A stretch of DNA of 64,000 nucleotides from Nematopogon swammerdamellus (Eukaryota > Arthropoda > Insecta > Lepidoptera > Adelidae): the NCBI GenBank assembly GCA_946902875.1, contig OX336343.1, positions 6,871,754-6,935,753 on the forward strand, read 5' to 3'. The number at the start of each line of letters is the position of its first letter. Position 1 is the first letter of the stretch. This document shows, in pieces, positions 1-54,259 of this stretch. A program made the position numbers and the translations under genes. The notes below the pieces were generated by a model, which saw nothing but the letters and a program-made list of their open reading frames with translations, was not told the DNA's origin and ran no database searches.

Positions 1-562
1 TGCTTTCTGTCTGAGTGTCTGTCTGTCCGCTTATAACTCGAGAACCACTGAACCGATTTTAATAAAACAAAATTCTACGGATTGCTTAATTCTTCCCATC
101 AACTATAGGCTACTTACTATCACGCTAAATGGCTTATGAGGTTAGCAGTGAAGTGAAATATGAGAGCGGGCGGAGCCGCGGGCACAGCTAGTAATACTAT
201 AAAATGCAAAATGTAGTGTGACACAAAGACGCTCATTTCTGCTTCAATTTAAAGTTCATTCATCTGAACATTTCTTATTTTATTAGCATCACAACTAAAC
301 ATAATATAGTTTTTGTCAGCCAAACCCAGCAAAAGGCCATATAAGCATTGACTCATTCTTATTGATTTCAAACTTATAAGATACTAGCTGTGCCCGCGGC
401 TCCGCCCGCTCTCATATTTGACTTCTCTGCTAACCTCATAAGCCATTTAGCGTGATAGTAAGTAGCCTATAGTTGATGGGAAGAATGAAGCTATCCGTAG
501 AATTTTTCTTTATTAAAATCGGTTCAGTGGTTCTCGAGTTACAAGCGGACAGACATACATAC
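1..562. repeat. Large inverted repeat of a dispersed element
   Basis: Bases 1-195 and about 383-562 are reverse complements of each other apart from small differences, around a loop of about 190 bases. Each arm runs from a polymorphic end (ACAGACAGAC-like), through CTCGAGAACCACTGAACCGA and GCTAACCTCATAAGCCATTT, to ACTAGCTGTGCCCGCGGC at the loop side. Related sequence recurs singly at 32555-32715, 42590-42725, 43285-43310 and 51495-51640. Ends of this kind are common in lepidopteran genomes (recalled, not searched). No coding capacity is seen. Confidence 0.7.
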
Positions 563-577
563 ATATGAATGAATGAA

Positions 578-702
578 ATGAAATGATAGAGAGCATTTGA
601 CGCTGAGCCACCCATAAGGTGTCAACGATGCCCATGGACATTCTGTCGCATGCAGGGCCATGCCGGCCTGACAGCTGTCTATTCACGTGCTGAAGAACAG
701 CC
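578..702 (-). repeat. Dispersed GC-rich repeat (family G)
   Basis: On the minus strand this reads CAGGCCGGCATGGCCCTGC, then CCATGGGCATCGTTGACACC, then TTATGGGTGGCTCAGCGTCA. The same string order occurs at 2088-2185, 31485-31575 and 36095-36200, with a trace at 1133-1165. It is non-coding; family and origin are not recognised. Confidence 0.55.
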
Positions 703-859
703 TTGAAGGACCCGAGGCTGTACATTGTTGTCGTTATAGTCGACAGCTGCCGACGCCTTGTATGCACTTGACACGAGGACGGTGTTAAGCTGTACCTTTT
801 GCAAAAAAAATTTCAAGTGCAATAAATATATTTTGATTTGATTTGAGGCCGTTGCGCTC

Positions 860-1115
860 AGTAACCCGACTATGTGCTCATTCTAGTCAGCCGAGTTCTT
901 CCACAAAACGTAGCAGCCTTTTTGGATTCTTCCACGCTTTGAGTCGCACCTTTCAGAACTGAAAACCCCTTAGCGAATTGCCTCTAGATGTCTACATTCT
1001 ATGATTAGGTATATTATGTTTCGGTGTCTCCTCTGCCTCCAAGCACGCCCTGCAGAGGGGACTGTCTGTGATACCAATAGTGTACAGGTGCTTTTTCAGT
1101 TGGCAGTGGCATGTG
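860..1115 (-). mobile_element. RNase-H-type non-LTR retrotransposon, 3' coding fragment
   Basis: Read on the minus strand, a broken frame resembles the C-terminal zinc-binding segment seen in the better copies at 1364-1900 and 43902-45704: a CQLKKHLYTIG-like stretch, then TDSPLCRACLEAEET. No open frame survives. It is probably an independent insertion of the same or a sister family. Confidence 0.5.
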
Positions 1116-1363
1116 TATTTTTTTTATTGTAAGCTCGACATATGGCGCCGAGGCACCCATGAGGTGTCTTGACACGGGTCGATTTTCGCTGTGCGACTGG
1201 TCGCTTCACAAATCGCCTCAAAAAGCCGCATCGCCACCCCATTTACACCAGTGACTTAAATCGCAAGCGACTAGGTCATTATCTTCGAAAATGTTGAGCA
1301 GAACAGGTGTTTTACGTGCCGGTATTGAAATAATTAGTAGATTAATTATTTTTATAATTTATA

Positions 1364-1365
1364 GG

Positions 1366-1403
<38 letters not shown>

Positions 1404-1910
1404 CGGACTCGTTCTCCGCGCCTAACTAAGCTCGCTCCACTGCAGGCCTTTTGCGCGTCCTACGGCCTTACTCCAACCAGCCGAGTTCTTCCAGGAGGTG
1501 GCACACTCTTCTTGGGTCCTGGTACGCCTCTCGAAGTGTAGTAGGGCCTCCCAGCTCCTTCGCCCTTATGTCTGCCAACTCCTCGCACTCCAGCAGCATG
1601 TGGGTGGGTGTCACGTCCGCCTGCAGGCATGCTCTGCACAGTGGACTGTCCGTTACTCCAATTACATAGAGGTGTCTGTTAAGTGTACAGTGACCAGTAA
1701 ACATACCTATCACTATGCGTAGTTTTGATCTATGAACACGGAGCAGCGTCTTGGCGAGACGGAGGTCCGGCTTCGCCATTGCCTCACTCGCCTGTCTGCA
1801 GTCACTGCCCGCTGCCCATCTGTCTATGTGTAGTTGATACGTACGTTTGTGTATCCAACTTTTCAGTTGGTTGTGTGGTAGTGGTACTAGAGGTTCGGGT
1901 CCTTCAGGTT
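1364..1910 (-). mobile_element. RNase-H-type non-LTR retrotransposon, 3' end with (CAA)n tail
   Basis: The minus-strand frame 1779-1468 (103 residues) contains GHCTLNRHLYVIGVTDSPLC followed by C-x2-C...H-x4-C spacing, and ends LLEELGWLE. This is the end of ORF2 of the element at 43902-45704, whose last residues are MKELGWLE. The frame continues upstream of its first Met (DCRQASEA, matching DCRQSREA in the other copy). The trinucleotide run at 1364-1402 is the element's 3' tail, like the CAACAACAA end of the 45 kb copy. The piece is truncated at its 5' end. Confidence 0.75.
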
Positions 1911-2087
1911 TGCTGCTGATAATTTATAGGTATTTTAATTAATTATTTTTATAATTTTAATTTAATAATTTATTATGCGGCGGGTGATGGTCTGCGACTC
2001 ACCATTTACACGATCGATTTTAATCACCGCCGCATGTTGACAGTAGATTTTCACCGCACGGTCCTTCAAGAGAGAACATGAATGTGC

Positions 2088-2185
2088 ACCTTTCAGGCCG
2101 ACATGGCATTCGCAACCTCCCGTATTCGACCGAATGTCGATGGGCGTCGTTAGACACTTTATGGGCCTACTACCACATGTAAAAA
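2088..2185 (+). repeat. Dispersed GC-rich repeat (family G)
   Basis: This stretch reads CAGGCCGACATGGCATTCGC, a diverged middle, then GATGGGCGTCGTTAGACACT. It is a copy of the family described at 578-702. Confidence 0.5.
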
Positions 2186-2386
2186 CTGGCCTCACCTGCA
2201 TTGCTCGCGACGTTCTGTCTTGACTTTAATTGGTCTGAGACACCATGCTGTCTTTTTGGTCTGTCTTTCTGCAGATTTATATTCGCGAAAGGGTCCAAAA
2301 CTACACGCAACACTTAGTAATGTACCTACAAATATCTGTATGAGAAAACATTAAGGAGAATAAAGGTGGTAGTTTAGTAACATTGT

Positions 2387-2539
2387 ACAGTACACAGCAG
2401 TAAATAATGCACATCGGGCTTTAGAACGAGACAATGCGGTTGTAGATAGAGACGTGCGAGTCCGTGCGAAAGAGAAAACACTACAACCGGATTATCTCTT
2501 TCTAAAACTGGATGTGCATTATTTACTGCCACGTACTGT
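2387..2539. mobile_element. Short MITE with 29-bp terminal inverted repeats
   Basis: The left end ACAGTACACAGCAGTAAATA and the right end (reverse complement ACAGTACGTGGCAGTAAATA) continue to match for about 29 bases with three mismatches. The 153-bp element has no coding capacity. No clear target-site duplication is visible, so the superfamily is open. Confidence 0.55.
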
Positions 2540-2546
2540 ACTTAGG

Positions 2547-3028
2547 TACTAGAGCCTCGATAATCCGTACTTAGGCTAATCCAAACGCCTCTATAATCCG
2601 AACAGTGCCTAGTGACCCCCTCTCGCTGACGAATCTAGGAATGACGAATCTTTTATTTATTGACGATTCTCCTACTCCAAATGTCAAGAAAATACCCCAA
2701 TCACAAGCCATATCAGTACTTAACACTTGCTTGCACTGGGCTGACGAAAATTACCTCTCGTTATCAGAAAAGATGATGCTACGTAATTTGAGGGACAACT
2801 TTTTATTTGTCAATAAATAGAACCCGCCAGACTAAAATATATCAGTTTATAACTTAAGTAACTGTTTTTTGTGTATTTTATGATTCAGAAGGTCACTCAA
2901 TATATTTTTTCAAAGTATACAGCTGTTTTATTGAAATTGTCTATCTAACGTAAGTACTATAATCCGAACGCTTTGTGAGTCCGAACAGGGGTAGTTTTTT
3001 GATAGTTCGGATTATCAAGGCTCTACTG
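2547..3028 (+). mobile_element. Internally deleted pogo/Tigger-like element
   Basis: The ends are inverted copies: left TACTAGAGCCTCGATAATCC, right (reverse complement) CAGTAGAGCCTTGATAATCC, and the right end is followed by TA. Between them the frame 2605-2820 (71 residues) has a first Met that is probably not the original. It resembles, from memory, the helical C-terminal tail of pogo/Tigger transposases (QAISVLNTCLHWADE, then LSEKMMLRNLR). The DDE core is missing, so this is a deletion derivative that keeps only the transposase end. Confidence 0.55.
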
Positions 3029-3284
3029 TATATAATTTGTGAGCTTACTGTAAGTTCTAGATTACCTATTATTTTTCCTTATTCGACCTTTCTATTGTGT
3101 TGCCACTGGCTTAGAATTTATTATTCAAATGAAAACCTTGATTCCTATGGTGATTCGACTGCAGGTGGCAACTATGAGTGACTGCCCATTTCACCACTTT
3201 CCGTTAAAATGTTGTACCTATTGTTGTTGTAAAAGCTGTCTGTTAACTCCTGTCAAATGTATGAGAAATCCCACTTTAACAGAT

Positions 3285-3366
3285 CGTGGCACGTGGAGAT
3301 TCGTTGTCTCTGCCTACCCCACTGGGAAAAAGACGTGACTCTATGTATGTATGTATGTATGTAATA
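3285..3366 (+). mobile_element. Retrotransposon 3' end with (TATG)n tail
   Basis: Bases CACGTGGAGATTCGTTGTCT through CCCACTGGGAAAAAGACGTG match the last codons of the retrotransposon at 13012-13494 (GTWRSVVSAYPTGKQA). A (TATG)n run follows, the tail type of that family. Only the last 80 or so bases were inserted. A sister copy lies at 49077-49152. Confidence 0.65.
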
Positions 3367-5796
3367 ATGGTTCTGATACAAATGCCCACAATGAGTAGGT
3401 ATATTTCACTTCCTTGTGCAAGAGCTAATGTCATATTGTCACTCTAAAATAAAACTCCTTTCAGTAGGTATGGTAATTAAGATAGAGAAAAATCGGAATA
3501 TGTTTATATCAAATTAGGAATGACATAATAATAAAAACAGGTTAATGTTTTAAATTTGTCAGTGCATTGCATGAGAACATGGCCGAAATGGAAATGAGAA
3601 TGTTTGGCGTCAGTATGCTGGCGATATTACTGATGGCTTATATGTCTGTCCGTTGTCAGTACATCAATATGCAATTCACACAATCGATATATTTGTATCA
3701 ATATTGAATAATGACAAGCACTGATGTCGTGAGATGGCACTGTAGTGGAAATTGTCTTTCGGGATGCAATAATCAGTTGTGTGAAAACACAATTTTATTT
3801 AATAGCAATATGTGCATTCCATAGCAGCGCGTGAGGTGCAACTTTGGTATACTGTATTGTCGTAATTATTAACAAGTATATGCAATGCAGAGTGAGTATG
3901 AAAGTAAAGCATAATATTGAAGGGGACTATTCAGTCGCCAAAGACAAAAGTTTCCCCGTGTGTGCCGAGCCTAAGAAAACAGTGTACTATATTTTTAATA
4001 TTCATAAAGAGAATGTCAAGCTTTATCACATTTTGACAGGTTTAATTTTCAAAATCAATGTCAAAAAATGCCAGTGAGAAAATGAACGCTTTCCTCGGGT
4101 ACAAAAAAAATTTATTTCCAACTTTCAACTACATTCTTGGTCAAGTACAAAGTTTAAATTATTCATGATTGTATTATATTTATATTATAAATGCGAGATC
4201 TATTGTGTGCACAAGATTATGCCATAATAAATCCTTTGTTATGCTCAAGAAAAGCACTTTTAGGAGTGGAGTGACTAAGCATTTCTCGCATTGAACAAAG
4301 TTCATTGTCCCAAAATAAAATCTTGCTGGTGCTTCAGTTTCATTACACTTTCACGTCAATCAGCAATCCACGGAGCATACTCATTTTGCCCTGTTCCATC
4401 TTAATAACATTTCTTGAATGCTGCGTTATGTTCACATCGTGTATTATGTTTAATTGATTATACCGCTTTCCTGGAAGAGGTATGTATGATTGCATTAAAA
4501 ATTTTGATATTTCTGTATAAAATAGACCTACAGATCTTTTTAGGATCCCGTCGCGATATTGCAAACAATGTAATTGTGGAACCCCTTAGTCTGGTTATAT
4601 TTTTGTTAATGTTTTAAGGTTATGTTTATGTTTGTTATGTGTACACTTAAAAGCTCTTTCTTTGCAAATTGAAATATATGTGAGATTGTTACACCAACTT
4701 TCCTTGCTAAGGCAATTGACAATCAGTGAAAATAGGTTCTTCGAAAAAATAAATCATCCGGCCTATACTAACTGTAAGAATAAAACTGGAAAACGTAAAC
4801 AAGTAAAGAAGTAGTAGCCTTGTAACGTAGTTTGCAAAATCTGGAATTTTCTTTTCCTTGAAAATTAAGCAATCACGCACTTGCAAGGCAATATCAGCTC
4901 GGACGTTAGAAGCATCCGTGTGTTGTGATTGGCTCATTCCAAATTCCTATGCGTCCCACCCACTCCCGCTGCCCTTACCTCAGCCTCTTGGCTCCTGTTA
5001 GATTTTTGCGTTTAGTATAGTACCCTTGTCATAGCAGAATGGACCTAAGATGATTTTAATAAATATTCATCCAAACACCTAAAAAGCCAACCGGCTGGAT
5101 GGTGTTAAATTTTTATGAAGTAGTAAGTACATTCATCTAAATTTTTGAGAATTTCTGATCAATCGAAGAGAGAATTACTCTAACTGGCGGATTTTTCGAC
5201 ATATCCAAGCGTAGGTTACCTACCTATGGATGAAATTATACAATAAACAATAAACTCTAAGTACCCGTGTGTAGTTAGTAAAGAGAATGTGATTGTCCTG
5301 GCGTATAGAGTTTTACTGGTATATTGCACTGATCTATGGTTTACATTGTGACAAATTTCTTTATGCTAAACATGAAGCGTGCACGTCGATTGCTTTGTAT
5401 ACAATGTCACATTGTTGAGATTTGTTCCTATACCTGCTATTTGCCACAATTATGCCGTAAGTGTATACATTTAATTAATACATAAATTTTTTGTACTGCA
5501 TTATTCTTTATGTTTCAACCATTTCCTTTTTTAAAATTTTTTTTTAATTTGCCACCTGTGCATGTACAAAATTTTGTGAATAAGGAGCTTTTACTGTATC
5601 GTCATTTGCAAGTGGATCAATTAAAATTAATATTCAATTACCTAAAATTGAAGCGACTACGTAAATTAATTAAATTAATAAAATTTCCGTAACTGTTATT
5701 TTGCTACGCACCACCACTGATGTTGCATTTGAAAAATCATTTAGTTGTGTACGCGGTGGTGGTGACAAAGGAGTTGATTGTGATGAATGTGTACGA
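3367..5796. other. Upstream region without a recognised gene
   Basis: The DNA is AT-rich with only short, compositionally random frames. I see no TIRs, long repeats or splice-bounded coding stretches. The promoter and any untranslated first exon of USP7 should lie in or upstream of this stretch. I cannot point to a specific core-promoter motif. Confidence 0.4.
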
Positions 5797-5856
5797 ATGT
5801 TGTTGACAGTGGAGAACGTCGAGGCGGTCACAGTGAAGCCTAACAACTGGCTGGAC

Positions 5857-38444
<32,588 letters not shown>

Positions 38445-41400
38445 GAGAAGGACGCCCGCTCCACGTCGCACTTGACTCGGCCCCAACTACCCCCCCCCCC
38501 CCCCCCCCTCTCTACACACACTCACCCTTGTACCCTTCATCTTAGTCCAAATCCACTTAGTAGTGCGATTATTTTGTCGCAAATGAGACACCCATATTTA
38601 TATGAAAGATGATAAAAAAAATTATTCTCAGTGCATGCTAGGACTTATTCCTCTCTATACTCTTCACATACGAGCTTCGCATCATTTACAGCATGTTAAC
38701 AATAGCACTGACAACCCTGCGGATGTAATGGATCCAATGATAACACATATTTAAATGAGTTGTGTATACCGACTTGAAGCTTTCTCGCGTATGCCGACAT
38801 GTTGAAACTACTCTCGGCCTCAGTGTCGACGTCAATAAAATTGTGATTGTTTTTAATGTTAGTTGGTTCTGGAAGTAGGAAAGGATTCATTTGTGATTAT
38901 TTGGCCAAAATGTTGGTTCGTTAAAAGTTTTACGTGCGTACAGTTCTGTCATTGGTCGCTCCCAACATGTTGGAGTGATGTCGCAGTTGGCATGTGTACT
39001 GTGGCCCTACTATATATTTGTAAAGCAGACTAATGATTATAATCATATGAGTAAGTAGCGCTTTGGATATATATTTTGTACAAATCAAGGAAGTGGAAGT
39101 GAGTAATCGAAGAAAATGACACTGGCCAATGTTAAAATATAAATTATTAAACTGTCCAGGTTGATTGGACACGAGTGCCTGCTAAAGTAATAAAAAAAAA
39201 ATATTAGCGGAATACTCCACAAAGTAATAAGAAAAATGTTCACCGAACATGTTTCGCAAAAACAGAGTTTGAATAAGTTGGTTTTATGGATGTTTGTGGA
39301 TTAATTTATGCTAGGTACTTATACATATAAAGCAATAATTTATAATCTTTGATACAAATATGTTGTATTTTTTTTTCTTATAAAGTTCAGAGCTTGTCTG
39401 CGAACAAGTTCATCTAACTAATCCAGTGAGAAGCACATTTTTCTAATGCTTGATTTTTACTGCATAAAGGTATATTATGTAGGTAGTTGATTTTAACATT
39501 AACATAATAGATTTATAAAAATAAAAATAAAATAGCTCCATCGTATGAGCTGCACCGGTGGACTGAACGTTGAACTTGCTTTAGTTTTGCTTTCATAGTG
39601 TCGATGTTGAATAAAATTGTTATCTTATACGGCATTGTAAATACAAAATGTCTTACTATAGTAAATTCTTGGAGATGTTTTAACTGAGATAGTTCTATTT
39701 ATTTTATGACAAACGATCAGATATAAATAATGTAACAGAAATTCCAAATTAGCATGTATAGATGTCGGGAGATGTACAGTGAAGGTGTGAGAGGAGAGGG
39801 TTGCACCGTGCAATTAGTAATGCCCAAACTGTTGCTTTATTTACTGTCTGGTCTCAAATACCATCACTTTGGAGGTTGTCACGTGCTCTGTAGAGGGCGA
39901 CACTCCTCGCCCGCGCCGCACTCTGCTCTGCAGCAGTGACTACCCACTATGACTACTCACGATGAGACGGCAACCAAGGCAGCACTGTTCATTATTCGGT
40001 TAATCATTCATTTTTGTTTTGTCCTGCCAGAGATGTAGTTTTTAGTTCTCCGAAATTAAGTATATATTTTAATTTTAATAAATACAACATAAATACAACT
40101 ATTGAAGTTTTAATTGACTCCATATATTTTAACCCCTGTCATACGGGTGGCTCGTACGTAACTATTGAAACCATAGAGAATAAACATCTATGATTGAAAC
40201 CATCAGCATTGCCCCACGAGCATTCCTGTTGCTGGAAACAATGTTTATTTCAACCTTGGCTGTCCACTCGACCAGTATGCGTCAAGATGTTGCCTGAGGA
40301 AGTGACAGAATGTTCTAATACCTAGCATTAGAATTACATAGTTCCAATATATTCAAATATTTAATTTATCATTACTGCCTTGTTTTGACACCATGCCGAA
40401 CCCTGCTGTGGCAACTCAGATTGACCCGAACTGATAAGAATCTTCAACTATATTGTTCAATTTGCTTTTATAATAAATACTGCACATCGATTGGCGTAAA
40501 TGTGAATGGAAAGGCTCAATTTAGAGCATGTGAAGAAATTCATTCTGCGCTAGTACTAGACCAAATAAAAAAAATGGAATGAAATGAAACAATTTAAATA
40601 GAAACCCTCATTGTTTTATAATAATATCACAAGGTAACAGTCTTTAACTTACACAATTTTACGACACTGAACTAAACAATTCCTTTGGTATAAAAAAAAA
40701 ACATAGCAACAATCAAAAGTATGATTAAAAAAGTTATTGTAACTTTGTTTCAAGAATTTTATTACCAAATGTTTCAAGATACATGTTGTACACAATATTA
40801 TTGTTTGAATGCCAAATAGTCCAGAATTCAAATGAGTCTACGTGCTATTGTTAATTTGATTAGTTTTGTAGCTGGCTAAAAACTGTATACTGAAGAAGTG
40901 TTTTAGAGCATGTTTAACTCTTGCTGAATATGCGCCTCCTAAGTCAGTGTACATCATCGATCGAGTGTGACGCTTTCTGCCGCCTGAAAGAGTTAACTTC
41001 TTTAATCACCAGGAGTTTCATACATAAAATTAATATTATACCAATTAACCACTTGGCTTCCTGAAGGGCTGGCTCAAAAAAAAAACGCTAATTGCGATTT
41101 CTATTAATGATTCTTTAATAGAACGAGCGAGAATGCTGGGATGTATGGATAAAAACCTTTCCATTTCCTATAGAACACATTTTAAAAATATTCCCAGGTC
41201 TTGAGAAAACAATAATTTTGATGGCTGTAAATTTGTTTTATGCCTATGTAATTTTCTGGCAGGATGGTAAACTGGTTTCTAGTTTAAAATTGTTTAGAAA
41301 GCGTTATTTGAATAGTTAAATTCATGATCTACTCGTCGACATCTGATTCGCATAGGGTAATTTGGCAATATTAGGTTAGAAAAATTCGGAAAAATATGTA

Positions 41401-41925
41401 GGGTGTGTCCCATCTATGTTTCTAAATAAGCGAATCCTCACTTGTTGTATACCGTTTTGTGGGGACGTAGCTGTCCCATAGAGGTTATATAGAGGTTATA
41501 TAGAGGTTATATAGCTGAGCCCATAGAGGTTATTGATTTGATTCATCACTTTACGAAATATTTGAGTTTATGTGCGCCAAATGTAAGCAAAAGGCCAATT
41601 TAATAATCGGGAAGCTAAGGTTAATAAATTGTTTGTCCAACTGGTTTTTAAAACCCTTCACTGAGATAGAACTTCAGGCAATTTATTACTAATCGGTTAC
41701 AAAGAAAGTACTTCCTTGGGATTTAATTGAAACTAGTTTTATGTTTTAGCAAATGACCACAAAGTCCCATATTACTGTTCATTGTGTACACTGAATTAAA
41801 TTTAGCCACGTCATAGTGGGCATTTAGTATTCGAAAAGTTTCGATGTCTTGATGGCGTCAAAAGGATGAAATCATTTCCTTGTATTCTAAGGCTTTCCGC
41901 TTGATAAGCTTTCAAAAGCGTAATT
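38445..41925. other. Spacer between the convergent USP7 genes
   Basis: This holds the 3' UTR of the long gene (a C-run at 38491-38508, a candidate AATAAA at 38834) and of the short gene (AATAAA on the minus strand at about 41682-41687). I also see repeat family N at 41050-41240, tandem TAGAGGTTATA units at 41484-41515 and no other coding stretch. I looked here on the minus strand for ubiquitin-like exons of the short paralogue and found none. Confidence 0.6.
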
Positions 41926-52086
<10,161 letters not shown>

Positions 52087-52655
52087 GTCCGCGTTCTTCC
52101 TCTGCCGCCGAGACGGCGTCTTCTGTACGGCCCAAGCGATAGTCATTTATGACCAATGGAGCAGGCAGGATCCTCGTTCAACTGAAACCGCAGTTCCCGT
52201 GCGTGTGCAGTACAAGAAAACAATCGTTGCTAGAGATATATTGCGCGCGTTAATTGCGTTGCGTTGTAAGCGTGACCACCTTGTTCGTAAGAAATACAGA
52301 TCGAATCGAACAGACAAGGCGACACGCGATGAAAAGAAAACAAATGAATGATGATGAGATGATCTATGATCAATGAATGAAGGAAGGAAGGAATAATGCG
52401 CAATGCACGTCAGTCAGTCAGCCAACAGCTGACAGTCAAGCAAAGTGTCAAAGTTACAGTGTTGGCTAGTCATACGAAATCACAGAAAAGCTCGTATGGT
52501 ATTATTGATGATAAATTTCCTTCGAGGAAAAAATAAACGTAAAATCTCCTAATCTCCATTCACTCTATAAATATTATATCTCCCCCGGTAGCATATTTCC
52601 AAAGTCCACTAGGCGAGTTGCTCTGATTGGTCGTTCTCAGTTTTGGGTGAAAATT

Positions 52656-52862
52656 TAAATTTCGGAAGTATTTTCGAAAATAAAGTTTTTTTAGGTGGTT
52701 ATAAAAAAATATCCTTAACCTAATTTTAAAACCCTAACATAACTTAACAAAAAAAAAGGAAGAAATATAAATTTCGGAAATATTTTCGGAAATAAAGTTT
52801 TTTTAGGTGGTTATAAAAACCTTAACCTAATTTTAACACCCTAAAATTGGTTCACAAAAAAA
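52656..52862 (+). repeat. Two-copy tandem repeat, about 110 bp
   Basis: AATTTCGGAAGTATTTTCGA, then AAAGTTTTTTTAGGTGGTTA and CCTTAACCTAATTTTAA, repeats once at 52768 with small changes. It lies upstream of the short paralogue. Confidence 0.75.
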
Positions 52863-52878
52863 AAAAACAAAAAATATT

Positions 52879-52957
52879 TTGGCAACGGGACTCGAACCCA
52901 TGGTCGAGATCGAAAAAATAAAGCCCTACACTATACCACTGAGCTACCAAATGACAT
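52879..52957 (-). tRNA. tRNA-like sequence or SINE head
   Basis: The minus strand has a canonical A box TAGCTCAGTGG, B box GGTTCGAGTCC, a good T-arm (ATGGG/CCCGT) and a possible 7-bp acceptor stem. The spacer between acceptor and D-arm and the anticodon stem do not fit a standard cloverleaf. I read it as a tRNA-derived relic and not a working tRNA gene; no amino acid is assigned. Confidence 0.35.
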
Positions 52958-53039
52958 AACCGACCTAACGATGCGATAGCGACATGTGGTGGTTTGTGAC
53001 AGAAACCAGTAGTCCATACAATTTCATAGTAAAAATGTT

Positions 53040-53285
53040 TTCACTTTGTCATGAACTGCTGCATGTCACAAATCAGCACATGCGTGTCTAGGCAGTGGCA
53101 AACATTTTTGTATAGACCAAGTGGACATTGAAAAAATTTCCAGTGAAGTTTCTTGTCAGTTCTTCTTCGCTGTGATAATCGAACTGGCGGAATGTTACAA
53201 TGTAAATATGACAAATCTGAGCGCAGTGTACTGCCAATAGATGCTAAATAAACAATAAACAAATAAACAATAAACAATAACAAAT
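53040..53285 (+). repeat. Family H repeat, uninterrupted
   Basis: CACATGCGTGTCTAGGCAGT, GACATTGAAAAAATTTCCAG, AAGTTTCTTGTCAGTTCTTC and an end of repeated AATAAACAATAAACAA. It is the unfilled counterpart of the repeat hit by the Jockey-like element at 22.9 kb. Confidence 0.7.
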
Positions 53286-53477
53286 ATCGGATTCACTAGG
53301 TTCGCTGGGAGTGCCGGGGGCGGAGCCAGACGAAATTTTAATTTTCCGCCAAACTGGCATCGACCAATCACCATCATTCGCCTAATGGAATATGGATATA
53401 TGCCCCCCGGTAAGTGTCTCCCCCTCCCCCTTGGTTTAAGTGTGCCCAGGGATTCCACCTAGACTTGTGCGTACGGT

Positions 53478-53805
53478 TTTTTTTTATGGAAACTGACACG
53501 ATTGGCTGCATCACCTACAACATCCGTGATGTCAGCCCATAACACCGGGTGAACTAGGTGCCATGTCAGTGCTTCCCTTCGATTGTGCCGGCTACACTGA
53601 ACTGGACGGAAAACACAAACTATTTACGTAGCCGTTTCAACCGACGTTTCATTCAGTGCGGTGGTACCAACCCGGGCGGGTTGAATGAACCCTACCACCT
53701 AGTAATATAAGAAGGGAGTCATATCCCTTAGTCGCCTTTTACGAAATACACGGGAAGAGATGCAGTGGGGCTATTCTTTTAAAGTACCGGCCCCACACGG
53801 CACAT
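53478..53805 (-). mobile_element. SINE with A body and C head
   Basis: TTTTATGGAAACTGACACGA through CCTACCACCTAGTAATATAA, then TCATATCCCTTAGTCGCCTT to CCGGCCCCACACGGCA. It is a complete-looking copy of the composite family, about 325 bp. Confidence 0.75.
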
Positions 53806-53918
53806 TATTTGGTACATAAATATATTTGTTTATCCACTAAATTATGCTATGTCCTTTAAGTTAAAGTTTTTAGACGACGATCCTAAGTAATCATCGCATT
53901 ATCAGATGATTTAACCTT

Positions 53919-54092
53919 AACGATCGAGTGTAAAGTGGTTATTGCTTTGCAGCTACGCGCAGTTGCGTGAGCGAGCGTCTATGTATAGGTACTTCGCGCG
54001 GCTGACGAATTTTCACTGAAATAGACCGCCGCCGGCGGCCCGTCGGGTGGTAGGTAGTTAGCGCGCGCAAGTACATAGAGTGCGTGAGGCCT
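53919..54092 (+). repeat. GC-rich duplicated block, copy 2
   Basis: CGATCGAGTGTAAAGTGGTT to GCGTGAGGCCT, about 90% like 43469-43635. It is followed by CpG-rich DNA (54100-54260). This stretch could be promoter-like for something upstream of the short paralogue, but I see no gene. Confidence 0.75.
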
Positions 54093-54259
54093 AACCAAAG
54101 TCTGCGGGACCGACGGGATCAACACGAGTTACGTACGACTGACTGACTAGGGTTGGATGGAGTTAGAGGGCGGCGGGCGGCGGCGCGCGACGCGGCGCGG
54201 CGGGCCGAAAGGGGAGATCGAGCGCGTGAAGAGACTGTGGGTGGAGGCCTGTTATTCCG

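Noticed and set aside
4343..4937. Several short overlapping frames on both strands
   Set aside because: AT-rich random frames of 60-76 codons with no motif, no splice borders and no repeat support.
38445..41925. UBL exons of the short paralogue in the spacer
   Set aside because: I read the minus strand for the conserved starts of exons 11-22 (RRKERNEAHLYM, DELMDGDIIVF, AIKIYN) and saw none. A sensitive profile search would be decisive.
52879..52957. Functional tRNA gene
   Set aside because: A and B boxes are good, but the linker after the acceptor stem and the anticodon arm do not fold properly, and it sits beside tandem AT-rich repeats, as a SINE relic would.
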